A stretch of DNA of 64,000 nt from Lachnospiraceae bacterium (lineage in GTDB: Bacteria; Bacillota; Clostridia; Lachnospirales; Lachnospiraceae): assembly GCA_021770345.1 (NCBI GenBank), contig JAETRD010000001.1, forward strand, positions 372,001 to 436,000, written 5' to 3'. The notes beneath the pieces were generated by a model. That model did no database searches and had not been told where the DNA came from. It worked only from the letters and a program-made list of their open reading frames with translations. The position numbers and the translations under genes were made by a program. Within the stretch, counting starts at the first letter, position 1. Each line of letters opens with the position of its first letter. Shown piece after piece: positions 33,996 through 42,988 of the stretch.

Positions 33996-35978
33996 CTACA
34001 GATCCCTCAACATGTTTTTGAGCTCCACCATCTTGTCGCGGTACTCCGCAGCCGCCTCAAAGTTCAGGTCCGCAGCCGCCTTCTGCATTTTCTTCTGGAT
34101 ATCCGCAATCAGCTTTGTCAGCTCCTCGCGGCTCATCGATTCCGGATCCTTCTTAAAGTTCATCTCCTCCTGCGCCACCTTCTTCGACACGGAGATCAAT
34201 TCTCTGACCGATTTCCGTATTGTGGTCGGCGTGATGCCGTGCGCCTCATTGTACGCCTGCTGCAGTTTGCGTCGGCGCTCCGTCTCCTCGATTGCCACTC
34301 GCATAGAGTCCGTGATGTTATCTGCATACATGATGACATGCCCCTCGCTGTTGCGGGCCGCGCGGCCGATCGTCTGAATCAGCGATGTCTCCGAGCGCAG
34401 GAAGCCCTCCTTGTCCGCATCGAGAATCGCCACCAGCGTAATCTCCGGGATATCGAGTCCCTCGCGGAGCAGGTTGATTCCCACCAGCACATCGAATACA
34501 TCCAGCCGCAGATCGCGGATAATCTCCGCGCGTTCCAGCGTATCGATATCGGAGTGCAGATACTTGACACGGATTCCGACTTCGCGCATGTAATCAGTCA
34601 GATCCTCCGCCATTTTCTTTGTCAGTGTCGTGATCAGAACCTTGTTGTGATTTTTAACCTCTTTATTCACCTCGCCGATGAGATCGTCAATCTGCCCCTC
34701 CACCGGCCGCACCACAACCTCCGGATCAAGTAGTCCCGTAGGCCGGATAATCTGCTCTGTCCGGAACAGTTCATGCTCGTCCTCATAAACGTTCGGCGTC
34801 GCGGACACAAACAGCATCTGGTCTATTTTACTCTCAAATTCCTCAAAATTCAACGGTCGGTTATCCTTTGCCGAGGGCAGGCGGAAGCCGTAATCCACAA
34901 GCGTGGATTTCCGGGACTGATCCCCGGCATACATACCCCGCACCTGGGGGATTGTGATATGCGACTCATCCACAATAATCAGGAAATCATCCCTGAAATA
35001 GTCCATCAGCGTGTGCGGCGTCGCCCCTGCCGGCAGCCCCGCAAGATGCCTTGAATAGTTCTCTATGCCGCTGCAAAATCCGGTTTCTTTTAGCATTTCG
35101 ATGTCGAAATTGGTCCTCTCGGCAATGCGCTGCGCCTCCAAAAGCTTGTCCTCCCCTTTGAAGTACCTCACCCGCTCCGCAAGCTCCGCCTCAATATCGT
35201 CGCAGGCCCGCAGAATCTTTTCCTGTGGCACAACATAGTGGGACGCCGGAAATACCGCAAAGTGCTCGAGCCGGCATTTTATCTCCCCGGTCAGCACATC
35301 AATCTCCGTGATGCGGTCAATCTCATCCCCGAAAAACTCTACCCGCACGGCCGTGTCTCCGAAGTTTGCCGGAAAAATCTCCAGCACATCCCCCCGCACG
35401 CGAAACGTACCGCGGTGAAAGTCCATCTCGTTTCTCGTGTACTGTATGTCGATCAGCGCGCGTATCACGTCATCCCGGTCCCTCTCCTGCCCGGGCCGCA
35501 GGGACACCATCATGTTCAGATAGTCATCCGGGCTGCCCAGACCGTAGATGCAGGATACCGACGCGACAACAATGACGTCCCTCCGCTCCACCAGCGCCGC
35601 CGTGGCGGACAAACGCAGCTTGTCAATTTCCTCGTTAATCGCGGAATCCTTTGCGATATAAGTGTCCGTCTGCGGCACATAGGCCTCCGGCTGGTAATAA
35701 TCATAGTAGGACACAAAATACTCCACCGCGTTATGAGGGAAAAACTCCTTGAATTCGCCGTACAGCTGCGCCGCAAGCGTTTTGTTATGGGAAATGATAA
35801 GCGTCGGCTTATTTAATTGCTGGATGACATTTGCCATCGTAAAAGTCTTACCGGAACCGGTAACCCCCAGTAAAGTCTGGAATTGGTTGCCCTCCTTGAA
35901 GCCTTTGACCAGCTCGGCGATGGCCTGCGGCTGGTCGCCGGTGGGCTGATATTGCGATACTAATTCAAAATGATCCAT
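33996..35978 (-). CDS. uvrB: Excinuclease ABC subunit B
   Basis: 660 residues from the ATG at 35978, eight bases after AGGGAGAA; a longer frame to 36035 is not supported by the family. Walker A GVTGSGKT, the Tyr-rich beta-hairpin near [17 protein letters not shown]-like DESH, motif [11 protein letters not shown], and a C-terminal UVR motif ([15 protein letters not shown]) are all visible. UvrB verifies damage and recruits UvrC. A short perfect hairpin (AGTATTT/AAATACT) lies just before the ribosome site. It marks the border with the A+T-rich island. Confidence 0.98.
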   Translation of the reverse strand: MDHFELVSQYQPTGDQPQAIAELVKGFKEGNQFQTLLGVTGSGKTFTMANVIQQLNKPTLIISHNKTLAAQLYGEFKEFFPHNAVEYFVSYYDYYQPEAYVPQTDTYIAKDSAINEEIDKLRLSATAALVERRDVIVVASVSCIYGLGSPDDYLNMMVSLRPGQERDRDDVIRALIDIQYTRNEMDFHRGTFRVRGDVLEIFPANFGDTAVRVEFFGDEIDRITEIDVLTGEIKCRLEHFAVFPASHYVVPQEKILRACDDIEAELAERVRYFKGEDKLLEAQRIAERTNFDIEMLKETGFCSGIENYSRHLAGLPAGATPHTLMDYFRDDFLIIVDESHITIPQVRGMYAGDQSRKSTLVDYGFRLPSAKDNRPLNFEEFESKIDQMLFVSATPNVYEDEHELFRTEQIIRPTGLLDPEVVVRPVEGQIDDLIGEVNKEVKNHNKVLITTLTKKMAEDLTDYMREVGIRVKYLHSDIDTLERAEIIRDLRLDVFDVLVGINLLREGLDIPEITLVAILDADKEGFLRSETSLIQTIGRAARNSEGHVIMYADNITDSMRVAIEETERRRKLQQAYNEAHGITPTTIRKSVRELISVSKKVAQEEMNFKKDPESMSREELTKLIADIQKKMQKAAADLNFEAAAEYRDKMVELKNMLRDL

Positions 35979-36039
35979 AATAATATTCTCCCTGTGAAGT
36001 ATTTCTAAAATACTCTTTCCGTCCATACTAACCATCTAT

Positions 36040-37083
36040 CTATTCTTTTTCATTCATTAACCGCTGCAACTCCTCCTTGCTTGGAAGCACCGTTTGATAT
36101 TTACTCGCAAATATCTGATTATTATCCTTTGGTAAAGTCATTTCTACCACCGCATCTTTCTTATCCTTACAAACAATGATGCCAATTGTCGGATTTTCAT
36201 CCTCAAGTTTTACTTTCCTATCGTAATAATTGACATACATCTGCATCTGCCCAATATCCTGATGCTTCAACTGGCCAACCTTTAAATCAAATAAAACAAA
36301 GCATCTTAACAGGCGATTAAAAAATACCAGATCCACTCTGTAATGATCTTCTTCAAATGTAAACCGCACTTGGCGTCCTACAAAAGTAAACCCTCTCCCC
36401 AATTCCAGCAAAAACATCTGCAGATTGTCTATCAGACGTTTTTCCAATTCAGTTTCTGAATAAACAGCTTCTTCCGGCAATCCAGTAAATTCCAGAACAT
36501 AGGGATCTTTAAAAATGTCATCCGGTTTTTCAACCTGCTGTCCTTCCAAAGCAAGGCGCATTACCTCTTCCTTCTCTTTGCTTAATGCAAGTCTTTCATA
36601 TAGAGAACTTCCATATTGTCGCCCAAGCTCATCCTTACTCCACCCATTCCTGTATGCTTCTATTTCATAGAAATGACGTTCCTCTACATTCTTTATTCGC
36701 ATCAGAATAAGGTAGTGCGACCAGCTTAAATAAAACCGCCTACCTTCAGTGGTCATTGGAAGCTGATCCGAATGTGAAAAAATTGAATCCGAAATGACAT
36801 CTTTTGAATATACCACATAAAAACGGCGCATAAGTTTTAAATTTTCATAGGAAAATCCTCTGCCAAATTCTTCTGTCAACTGTCTGGACAATTCCTGAAG
36901 AATATATTTCCCATAAGCAGCGCGCTCATCGCCGTTTTGCTCCTCATCTATAATCATCCGGCCAGCCTCATAATAGGAATAAACCATGGCCATGTTTACT
37001 GCCATACTCATTTTACGTTTTGCATCCCGAAACAACTGCACAACCTGACCAAAAAATTTATCACTGCTTTTCATATTCTGCAT
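36040..37083 (-). CDS. DUF1016/YhcG-family PD-(D/E)XK nuclease domain protein
   Basis: 347 residues from the ATG at 37083, eight bases after GGGAGG; the longer frame to 37182 runs through a palindrome and adds nothing family-like. The N-terminal helical DUF1016 domain (about 5-150) includes YEAGRMIIDEEQ and YGKYILQELS. The C-terminal half (about 215-340) has YRVDLVFFNRLLRCFVLFDL followed by KVG, which holds the Asp and Asp-x-Lys of a PD-(D/E)XK site, then the helix GQMQMYVNYYD. These proteins often sit in restriction or defence loci and near mobile DNA. The gene is A+T-rich and follows the Mrr-nSTAND3 pair. Confidence 0.9.
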   Translation of the reverse strand: MQNMKSSDKFFGQVVQLFRDAKRKMSMAVNMAMVYSYYEAGRMIIDEEQNGDERAAYGKYILQELSRQLTEEFGRGFSYENLKLMRRFYVVYSKDVISDSIFSHSDQLPMTTEGRRFYLSWSHYLILMRIKNVEERHFYEIEAYRNGWSKDELGRQYGSSLYERLALSKEKEEVMRLALEGQQVEKPDDIFKDPYVLEFTGLPEEAVYSETELEKRLIDNLQMFLLELGRGFTFVGRQVRFTFEEDHYRVDLVFFNRLLRCFVLFDLKVGQLKHQDIGQMQMYVNYYDRKVKLEDENPTIGIIVCKDKKDAVVEMTLPKDNNQIFASKYQTVLPSKEELQRLMNEKE

Positions 37084-37103
37084 TCCAAATACCTCCCTAT
37101 TCC

Positions 37104-37130
37104 AATTCGGTAATTGATAATTACCGAATT
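37104..37130 (-). promoter_or_regulatory. 12-base-pair palindrome before the DUF1016 gene
   Basis: AATTCGGTAATT and AATTACCGAATT are exact complements with a GAT spacer. It lies directly before the ribosome site (GGGAGG) of the DUF1016 nuclease gene and 53 bases after the preceding stop. Without a T-run it is not a terminator. An operator or a translation-control hairpin fits better. Confidence 0.7.
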
Positions 37131-37182
37131 CACAAAACCTTCTACACAACAGATAATTCCCGGCTGAAATGAATTGTAACAT

Positions 37183-37527
37183 CTATTTAAAAATACAATC
37201 CAAAACATCCATTCCGCCGGAAATCCCATAATCATAATCCCTTTCATGATGGTCATATTCCCGCTCTGATGGTTCCAGATAACCTTCTATATACCCTTCA
37301 ACATCTGACCTCTCTACATTTACGTTACTTTTTGAAATTATAATTCTTTTTAAAATATCCTGTGGAAGTTTTCCAATCATTTCTAAAACTTCCTGTTCCA
37401 CATCCTCTTTTATAAAGTCACATATAGTATCCACAACAGATTCTGTATCTATTTCATCATAATAACCATTATGTCTCATGTTTTGCTTTAAAAGGTCATC
37501 AATATCATAATCTCCATAAATAATCAT
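37183..37527 (-). CDS. Small acidic protein overlapping the Mrr-nSTAND3 gene
   Basis: 114 residues if started at the ATG at 37527; an ATG at 37539 is also possible, and the site before either is weak (GAAG). The start overlaps the end of the NTPase gene by about 23 bases in another frame, which suggests translational coupling. The product is acidic with a helical centre (VDTICDFIKEDVEQEVLEMI) and a Glu/Asp/His/Tyr-rich tail. I do not recognise it. A dedicated partner, inhibitor or effector of the NTPase is inferred from the overlap alone. Confidence 0.65.
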   Translation of the reverse strand: MIIYGDYDIDDLLKQNMRHNGYYDEIDTESVVDTICDFIKEDVEQEVLEMIGKLPQDILKRIIISKSNVNVERSDVEGYIEGYLEPSEREYDHHERDYDYGISGGMDVLDCIFK

Positions 37528-39493
37528 CTGCTTCAACATCTTCCATATATGCATAAATTGCAGCTTGTATTGTTTCAAGAAGCACATCTCTGTATTGCGT
37601 ATAGAAAAAATCAATGCCATATTTTTCTGCTGATTCAATAAGACCTTGGAACTCCTTTAAATCTAAATTCCAGAAAAACTCAATTAATACGCCTTCATCC
37701 AAATAATCATATGTATGATAAAATGTATCAAATTTACTCGAAAGCAATCTAATAAATATTTCGCACCTTCCCATCATTCCTTCAAAAGAATCGTATGGTA
37801 ATGTTTGGAAAAATCTTTCAACTACATATTTGTAATTGTCATGAAACACGTCAAGCCTGCAAATATGAGTCAATATAACATACATTTCTTCATTCGGGCT
37901 GGTATAATTGTATAAATTTGCCTTACCCGCTTTGATTATATCTTCCATGCATTCAGAAAATCCACGCTTTATTTGCTCATATTCCGTGGCATTTTTCTGG
38001 ATATTTTCTCTTTCTATATCATTTTTCTGCATGTACTCTCTCAAAAAATCATTCACAGATGGGTTAATGACCCCGATTTCTCTTTTTCTGTTTTTTTCTA
38101 TGTTCTGTATAAATGCACCCTCTAACCGTTTAAGAACATCCTCCCATATATTCCTGCTTGTATCCATCATAGTATTATTACATAATCTGTAATTAAATGC
38201 CCTCTTAAGCCTATTTTCATCTATACTGGTATCTGTCAATGAATATAGGGTTGTCAAAAGGATCCTATCTTCCTGCTGCAATTTTTCCGAAAACTCATCA
38301 TGCCATATTTCTGTTGGATTATCCAGACACCGGAGTACAAATTCATAATAATTATCACTGGATACCTTTTTAAAATTATATTCCCGCGTAACAAATTCCA
38401 TTATACGCGGTGTATAGTTAGTGTGCTTAATAATTTCCCTATAATGATATTCTTTTAATATATTCTGATAATAAGCCGCGGGCAACCTCTTAAAATAAAT
38501 GTGGTTGTGAAAAATTCTGCCTTTGTCTGAAAGGGATAATTTCCCCATATCTAAAATTTTGATTTTAAATTTTTCATCTTCCGCAAATTGCCTAAATTCA
38601 ATCACACGTTCTTTTGCCTGTTGAAAGATAGTTACACGGGAATTCATAATCAATTTCTTATTCTTATGGCAGGCAACATATTTAACCAAACTTAAAATTT
38701 CATTTCCCTGAGTTTCTTTCATCCTAAAATAGTGCTGACCCAAGCAATCGTCTAGTAATATGATTTCGGGTAAATCTTTTTGTGTCGAAATTGCATTTTT
38801 AATATCACTTATATCTCCATTCGTTGTGTAACGAATTCTATACCTCTTTGAAGCATAATATACGGCAAGCATCTTGGTGGTCATAGTTTTTCCCGTACCA
38901 GGCATACCTAATAACAGCAGCATCCTTTCTTTTTCAAGAATATCTAAACATTCATTATAGCAACTGGTTTCCACAAATCTTCGACTATCTTCTTCAATGT
39001 CGCATAAAAGTGATTCGCAGTCAATAAAAATACTCTGGTTAAATACCATACTCAAAATATTCGTTGATTCAAGCCATAATTTATAATGTTTCCTTACAAT
39101 ATCCATATTTTCAGGACATTCTAAAAAATCATCAATATCTATAAGAGACATGACATCATTGGCACTTTTCATGTAATCTGAAAACATATCATATAATTCT
39201 TGTTTATTTTTTGCTGTCAGTTTTATGGCGCAACATATATAATATTTTTCGGGATTCAATTCCTTTACCTTTTGCACTTCCCTTTTTAACGTTCCAAGCA
39301 AATCGCTATATTTACTGTTTATATAATGCTTGACTTGTATAATTACACTTTTGTTTTTAGGATCATCTGTTATATCAATCCCTCCATCCCTTCCTTTTTG
39401 GAACGTATATAATTTCATGCCTAATTTTTTCTGCATAATATCCTTGCACAATATCCCAAATTCAAAATCACTTAGATTATTGTAGTTGTACAT
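37505..39493 (-). CDS. Mrr-like nuclease fused to an nSTAND3 NTPase (candidate phage-defence protein)
   Basis: 662 residues. Residues 1-135 form an Mrr-type restriction endonuclease-like domain: FEFGILCKDIM, GRDGGID at 34-40 and IIQVKH at 51-56 supply the Asp and Gln-x-Lys of the active site. Next comes a STAND P-loop ATPase with Walker A GMPGTGKT at 196-203 and Walker B IILLDDCLGQ at 244-253; the DD-x-LGQ end is typical of the nSTAND3 group. The remaining 330 residues are helical and probably act as the sensor. STAND proteins of this design act as invader sensors that trigger a nuclease effector in bacterial immunity. The gene is A+T-rich and its start follows AAGGAT. Confidence 0.87.
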   Translation of the reverse strand: MYNYNNLSDFEFGILCKDIMQKKLGMKLYTFQKGRDGGIDITDDPKNKSVIIQVKHYINSKYSDLLGTLKREVQKVKELNPEKYYICCAIKLTAKNKQELYDMFSDYMKSANDVMSLIDIDDFLECPENMDIVRKHYKLWLESTNILSMVFNQSIFIDCESLLCDIEEDSRRFVETSCYNECLDILEKERMLLLLGMPGTGKTMTTKMLAVYYASKRYRIRYTTNGDISDIKNAISTQKDLPEIILLDDCLGQHYFRMKETQGNEILSLVKYVACHKNKKLIMNSRVTIFQQAKERVIEFRQFAEDEKFKIKILDMGKLSLSDKGRIFHNHIYFKRLPAAYYQNILKEYHYREIIKHTNYTPRIMEFVTREYNFKKVSSDNYYEFVLRCLDNPTEIWHDEFSEKLQQEDRILLTTLYSLTDTSIDENRLKRAFNYRLCNNTMMDTSRNIWEDVLKRLEGAFIQNIEKNRKREIGVINPSVNDFLREYMQKNDIERENIQKNATEYEQIKRGFSECMEDIIKAGKANLYNYTSPNEEMYVILTHICRLDVFHDNYKYVVERFFQTLPYDSFEGMMGRCEIFIRLLSSKFDTFYHTYDYLDEGVLIEFFWNLDLKEFQGLIESAEKYGIDFFYTQYRDVLLETIQAAIYAYMEDVEADDYLWRL

Positions 39494-40049
39494 CTTGATT
39501 CATATCCTTTATCACCATTTTTTAATAATTACAATAGGCTATATATACTTTCTCCCAACAGTGTTGTGAGTTCCGATCCATCCTTATTTGTTCCATAAAT
39601 CTGCCTCATATTCCCGATTCTTTGACTCCGATATATTGCAATAAATGTTTTTCTGGGGCTGTTGCAAAAGTAGATGAATAAAATTCAGAATGATTAACAA
39701 AATCATCCAATTCCACACGTCTCATTCTTTTTTGTATCAAATTATACAACCATTTTAAAACATGATTTTCAGATAATATTTTAATTGTATCAATTATATT
39801 CCTACTATTTCTATATATTTACTCAACAAGGTTCTTTGCAGGACGGGGCAAAAATCTATAATGTAAAATATCATAACCTGCCATAGCCCCAAATTGGACA
39901 CAATGTATTTCACCATATTCTCCGGAAAGACTTCCTCCACCATTTGGTTTTTCATTATAACACAGAAATCAAAAATAGTACAGACAAAATCGAACTTTTG
40001 TTCTGTAGTATTTTAGAATGAGTGTATGCTCAATTGCACGATAGGCGCT
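39494..40049. other. Gene-free A+T-rich stretch with remnants
   Basis: 556 bases without a complete gene. A segment near 39655-39680 holds GGGGCTGTTGCAAAAGTAGA, resembling the terminal inverted repeat of some insertion sequences, but no partner end or transposase was found. A 49-codon remnant of an unidentified gene lies at 39819-39968. The stretch looks like a decayed insertion or deletion scar between the defence genes and the glycosylase gene. Confidence 0.55.
39819..39968 (-). pseudogene. 3' remnant of an unidentified gene
   Basis: An open frame of 49 codons ends in TAA at 39819 and is broken by a stop upstream. It contains NEKPNGGGSLSGEYGEI and then AGYDILHYRFLPRPAKNLVE. The composition looks protein-like (balanced aromatic and Gly/Pro residues), yet there is no ATG or ribosome site. 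I do not recognise the family. It may be chance, but the coding character stands out from the surrounding A+T-rich spacer. Confidence 0.35.
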
Positions 40050-40643
40050 TTACCTGATTATTTCCAACATAGCCGCAATATCCTCGGTTGCCATTGTTAC
40101 TTTTGACTTTTCGATTAAGATATTCCCCCCTGTCATTATATATGACGGCATTACCCGAATACCCTTATAATAAATTTCGCTATTCCGCAATTTATAGGTC
40201 GAAACAGCGGGAATGGCATTTTTCTTTGTTGACTTTTTCGAAATCATGTTAAAGGCTTTCTTTGCAATATCACCCATAAGCATAATAACCTTTATGTTAG
40301 GAAATAAAGAAAGTTCCGCTTCCAAATAAGGCAAGCTGTTTTCAATACTGCCTTTATCAATGGCATAGCCTGTCTTTGGCGTTTTGACGGCATTTGTGAT
40401 ATAGATACCCTTCTGCAATATCTCCTGTATGGAAGCAACCTCTGTTCTCGCCCCCTGAAAAAGCGGAATCGTTGTTTTCAGATAATCAGCGTCAGGGCTC
40501 CCATAAAAATCCTGTAAGGGGTCAGCGGGAACAACTTCATTTATCATAATTGCCTTAATCGTAAGCGGATCAAGATCAACGTTGTTCAGATAAATGTCGT
40601 TTGCCATACCTACTTTCGTTTCAAGTTCCTTTTTAATATTCAT
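40050..40643 (-). CDS. Uracil-DNA glycosylase family protein
   Basis: 197 residues from the ATG at 40643, nine bases after AAGGAG. The pattern IMINEVVPADPLQDFYGSP, GIYITNAVKTPKT and PNIKVIMLMGDIAKKA follows the small UDG-superfamily proteins of Firmicutes: an N-terminal active-site loop and a central strand ending in a Gly-Asp turn. Such enzymes remove deaminated bases from DNA, but the glycosylase activity of this branch is not certain. The gene begins five bases after the stop of a WYL-domain regulator, a pairing that suggests co-regulation. Confidence 0.78.
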   Translation of the reverse strand: MNIKKELETKVGMANDIYLNNVDLDPLTIKAIMINEVVPADPLQDFYGSPDADYLKTTIPLFQGARTEVASIQEILQKGIYITNAVKTPKTGYAIDKGSIENSLPYLEAELSLFPNIKVIMLMGDIAKKAFNMISKKSTKKNAIPAVSTYKLRNSEIYYKGIRVMPSYIMTGGNILIEKSKVTMATEDIAAMLEIIR

Positions 40644-40647
40644 GTCT

Positions 40648-41565
40648 CTATTCTCCTTTCTGATGCTCACCTGCGGCTTTGTGCTTTGTTATCAATGTTT
40701 GACGAACAGAGTCAGGCCGAATTATTGTTACTTTATCTCCGAATGACATAAGAAAACCATATAGCCAATTATTTTCCGGCAGGGTGAGCTTAACCGTATA
40801 TCCGTTTTCGTGTTTTGTAATAGCCGTGTCGTCGAGCGTGTCAAACAACCTGTACCCAACATCTAACGTAAATTCCAATTCTAAGTCTATTAAATTCCCA
40901 ATTTCCTCTGGCATTGGAAAAACAGAATGATATTGGTATGTATCTGTTTTGCGTTCAAAATACACTTCGGTTAAAATCAGGTTTTTTATTCTTGAAAGGC
41001 GAAACAATCTGTTCTCATTTCGTGACAGACAAAAAGCATACAAATACCATGCCCTATCTTTATAAACGAATTTGTATGGATATACGTTTCGCTTGCCGCT
41101 ATCCCCGGTAGAACTATGATAATCAAAGGTGATTTCACGGTTTTCAAATATCGCTTGTTTTATTTGTCTGAACAATCTGTTTTCAATTTCCGCATCACTG
41201 CCCCAACGTGAAATATCTACATCAATCCAATCCGTTAAGCCGGTTTGAAAAATTGCACCAAGTTTGTTCAAAACGGTGTCTGCCTCCGGATATTGAATGG
41301 CGGACAGGCTTTGCAAGCCGGATAATATCTCTAACTTTTCGCTGTCCGAAAAAAAGGATTTATTGAGGACATAATCATCAAGAAACCGTATACCGCCGTT
41401 TCTTCCGGTTGTGACATAGACCGGAATACCCGCACTGCTCATAACGTCTATATCACGATAAATTGTGCGGACGGACACCTCAAATTTCTCCGCCAATTCG
41501 GGAGCAGTCGCATGTCCCTTATCCAATAGGTAATACAAAATTCTAAACAGTCTGCTTTCCTGCAA
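40648..41565 (-). CDS. YafY-type HTH and WYL-domain transcriptional regulator
   Basis: 305 residues. The N-terminal winged helix (1-60) has ATAPELAEKFEVSVRTIYRD and the GRNGGIRFLDDY wing. The WYL domain (about 140-215) contains YPYKFVYKDRAWYLYAFC, close to the family pattern, and a C-terminal WCX-like extension follows. WYL proteins sense nucleic acid or nucleotide ligands and often control DNA repair or defence genes. The partner here is the glycosylase-like gene just downstream. An inverted repeat upstream overlaps the likely promoter, so self-control is plausible. Confidence 0.92.
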   Translation of the reverse strand: MQESRLFRILYYLLDKGHATAPELAEKFEVSVRTIYRDIDVMSSAGIPVYVTTGRNGGIRFLDDYVLNKSFFSDSEKLEILSGLQSLSAIQYPEADTVLNKLGAIFQTGLTDWIDVDISRWGSDAEIENRLFRQIKQAIFENREITFDYHSSTGDSGKRNVYPYKFVYKDRAWYLYAFCLSRNENRLFRLSRIKNLILTEVYFERKTDTYQYHSVFPMPEEIGNLIDLELEFTLDVGYRLFDTLDDTAITKHENGYTVKLTLPENNWLYGFLMSFGDKVTIIRPDSVRQTLITKHKAAGEHQKGE

Positions 41566-41600
41566 CTCATCACCTCCATAGTCTGATTATATTACGAAAA

Positions 41601-41622
41601 CCCTGACAACGCTATGTCAAGG
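41601..41622 (-). promoter_or_regulatory. Operator-like inverted repeat before the WYL regulator
   Basis: CCCTGACA and TGTCAAGG (seven of eight positions complementary) flank six bases. On the minus strand it contains TTGACA, a consensus -35 box, about 40 bases before the gene. A regulator bound here would block RNA polymerase. Confidence 0.55.
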
Positions 41623-41670
41623 TTATTATATGTTTTATTTGGACTGACTGATAAAACCGTATAGACATAT

Positions 41671-41952
41671 TTATAAGGAGCAAGAATTATCAAAAGCAAA
41701 AAAACGGGAAGCATTCAAGAAAAATATATGAAATGAGATAATTCCATGCCCCGGAACAATAGCATAAGCTGGTCCTCCATATGAGGGAATCGCAATAATT
41801 GCAATATTATCTGTCGCTAAGCTAAGTAAAGAATCATCTGTTTCCGCATCGGACAAGTCAATTTTAGCTACCGGCTTTTCCAATGCTTTCGTTATAATTT
41901 CCGCAACTCTGCCGGTTCCTCCTGTTGGGCTGAAAACAATTGGTATCCCCAT
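41671..41952 (-). pseudogene. Truncated flavodoxin-like (EFR1-type) gene
   Basis: The frame begins near an ATG at 41952 and reads IVFSPTGGTGRVAEIITKAL, an FMN phosphate-binding loop. IAIIAIPSYGGPAYAIV, the second FMN loop, follows. After that the family match ends and the last 25 codons are unrelated hydrophobic sequence. EFR1-type proteins continue for another 150-200 residues with two 4Fe-4S motifs that are absent here. The gene therefore seems to have lost its 3' part. The start is uncertain because no clear ribosome site precedes it. Confidence 0.6.
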
Positions 41953-42054
41953 ATTCCAAAATAAAGATAAGACAGTAAATAGCAACGGAACACTATAAAA
42001 AGCGGTCAATCTTAAAAGATCAACCGCTTCCTCAACATCAAAAAGTAAATTTTC

Positions 42055-42162
42055 TTATTTCTTTTCTTCCTTTTTCTTCTTTCTCTCCCACCAGGTGCCT
42101 GCTAACGAACAACTTCCGCCCATACCTACAAGAACTAACATCATAATCCAAAATTCCATCAT
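42055..42162 (-). CDS. 35-residue membrane peptide downstream of the XRE regulator
   Basis: Two tandem ATG codons at 42162 and 42159 follow GAGAGGAGAAAGAAAG, a good ribosome site. The peptide has a hydrophobic helix (WIMMLVLVGMGG, about 5-16), a small Cys/Ser/Ala patch, TWW, then a strongly basic tail (ERKKKKEEKK). This layout fits a single-pass membrane peptide with a cytoplasmic tail. It begins 14 bases after the XRE gene, so it is in the same operon. I do not recognise it; a small membrane regulator or a toxin-like peptide are both open. Confidence 0.65.
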   Translation of the reverse strand: MMEFWIMMLVLVGMGGSCSLAGTWWERKKKKEEKK

Positions 42163-42176
42163 CTTTCTTTCTCCTC

Positions 42177-42764
42177 TCAATTTGATAAATGTCGGCAGAT
42201 AAAGATTACAATCAAACATACGACAAGTGCGATTACACCTACGAAAAGCGCAAATATAATTTTTTGATAATTTCTCTTTCCAATTTCCTGCTGTGTTTCG
42301 TCATAAGTTAATTGTTTTCCGTCAATAAATGCCAGAATTTCTTTACAAGTTTGAATGTCATAATTCTTTTTAAACCTTTCAATCTTACTTGCTGTATACA
42401 GTGTTACAGCAAACAGGCACAGCCAGATAATAATTCCAATATACCCATCCATACTAGCTAAAGGATAAGCACTTATCGTTACAATTATCAATTCGGCCAG
42501 GAAAACAACACTCTCCACATGAAACTTTTTAATTGTTTCCTTTTCAACAATTTCCCTCATCTCCTTTATATCTTCTTTTATAAAACTGTCTAAAGATACA
42601 TGAAAGATATTGGACAACATTATTAAACTTTTAACATCCGGACAGCTTTTATTTGTTTCCCAGTTTGAGATTGTCTGTCTTGAAACAAATATTTTTAGAG
42701 CCAACTCTTCCTGAGAAATCTTTTGCCGTTCTCTTAATTTCTTGATTCGTAATCCAATATCCAT
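42177..42764 (-). CDS. XRE-family regulator with C-terminal membrane domain
   Basis: 195 residues. The helix-turn-helix (1-60) has KISQEELALKIFVSRQTISN, and the membrane part has three spans (about 84-102, 107-124 and 168-190) with a charged segment between. A DNA-binding domain tethered to the membrane suggests that a membrane signal controls the operon. Two identical 18-base palindromes lie before the gene, and the 35-residue membrane peptide follows it. AAGGAGAAGA precedes the ATG. Confidence 0.88.
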   Translation of the reverse strand: MDIGLRIKKLRERQKISQEELALKIFVSRQTISNWETNKSCPDVKSLIMLSNIFHVSLDSFIKEDIKEMREIVEKETIKKFHVESVVFLAELIIVTISAYPLASMDGYIGIIIWLCLFAVTLYTASKIERFKKNYDIQTCKEILAFIDGKQLTYDETQQEIGKRNYQKIIFALFVGVIALVVCLIVIFICRHLSN

Positions 42765-42808
42765 CCGGAATCTTCTCCTTTATTGTATCTAAATGTATTC
42801 TATTTGTC

Positions 42809-42826
42809 TGTCAAAAGTCTTTGACA
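42809..42826 (-). promoter_or_regulatory. Operator copy 1 of the XRE regulator
   Basis: TGTCAAAAGTCTTTGACA is a perfect palindrome (seven-base arms, four-base centre) inside a 27-base element (42803-42829). It includes TTGACA on the minus strand, which could serve as a -35 box about 45 bases before the gene. Confidence 0.7.
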
Positions 42827-42872
42827 TTGGGGTTATCCTTCAAAACTATACTTCAAGTAAAACTTTTTTGTC

Positions 42873-42890
42873 TGTCAAAAGTCTTTGACA
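42873..42890 (-). promoter_or_regulatory. Operator copy 2 of the XRE regulator
   Basis: An exact second copy of the 18-base palindrome lies 64 bases from the first, within the same 27-base element (42867-42893). Sixty-four bases is about six helical turns, so dimers at both sites would face the same side of the DNA. Confidence 0.7.
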
Positions 42891-42988
42891 TTGCCTTTTT
42901 ACCTGCTAAAATTTCTGTAAGATACCAAAAATAGGGCTGATACGTCATTTTTACAGAAATGAATTATATATCGGGGATTTCCCATATG

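Noticed and set aside
42803..42893. CRISPR-like direct repeats before the XRE gene
   Set aside because: Two copies only, each containing a palindrome that overlaps a likely promoter. Operators explain them better.
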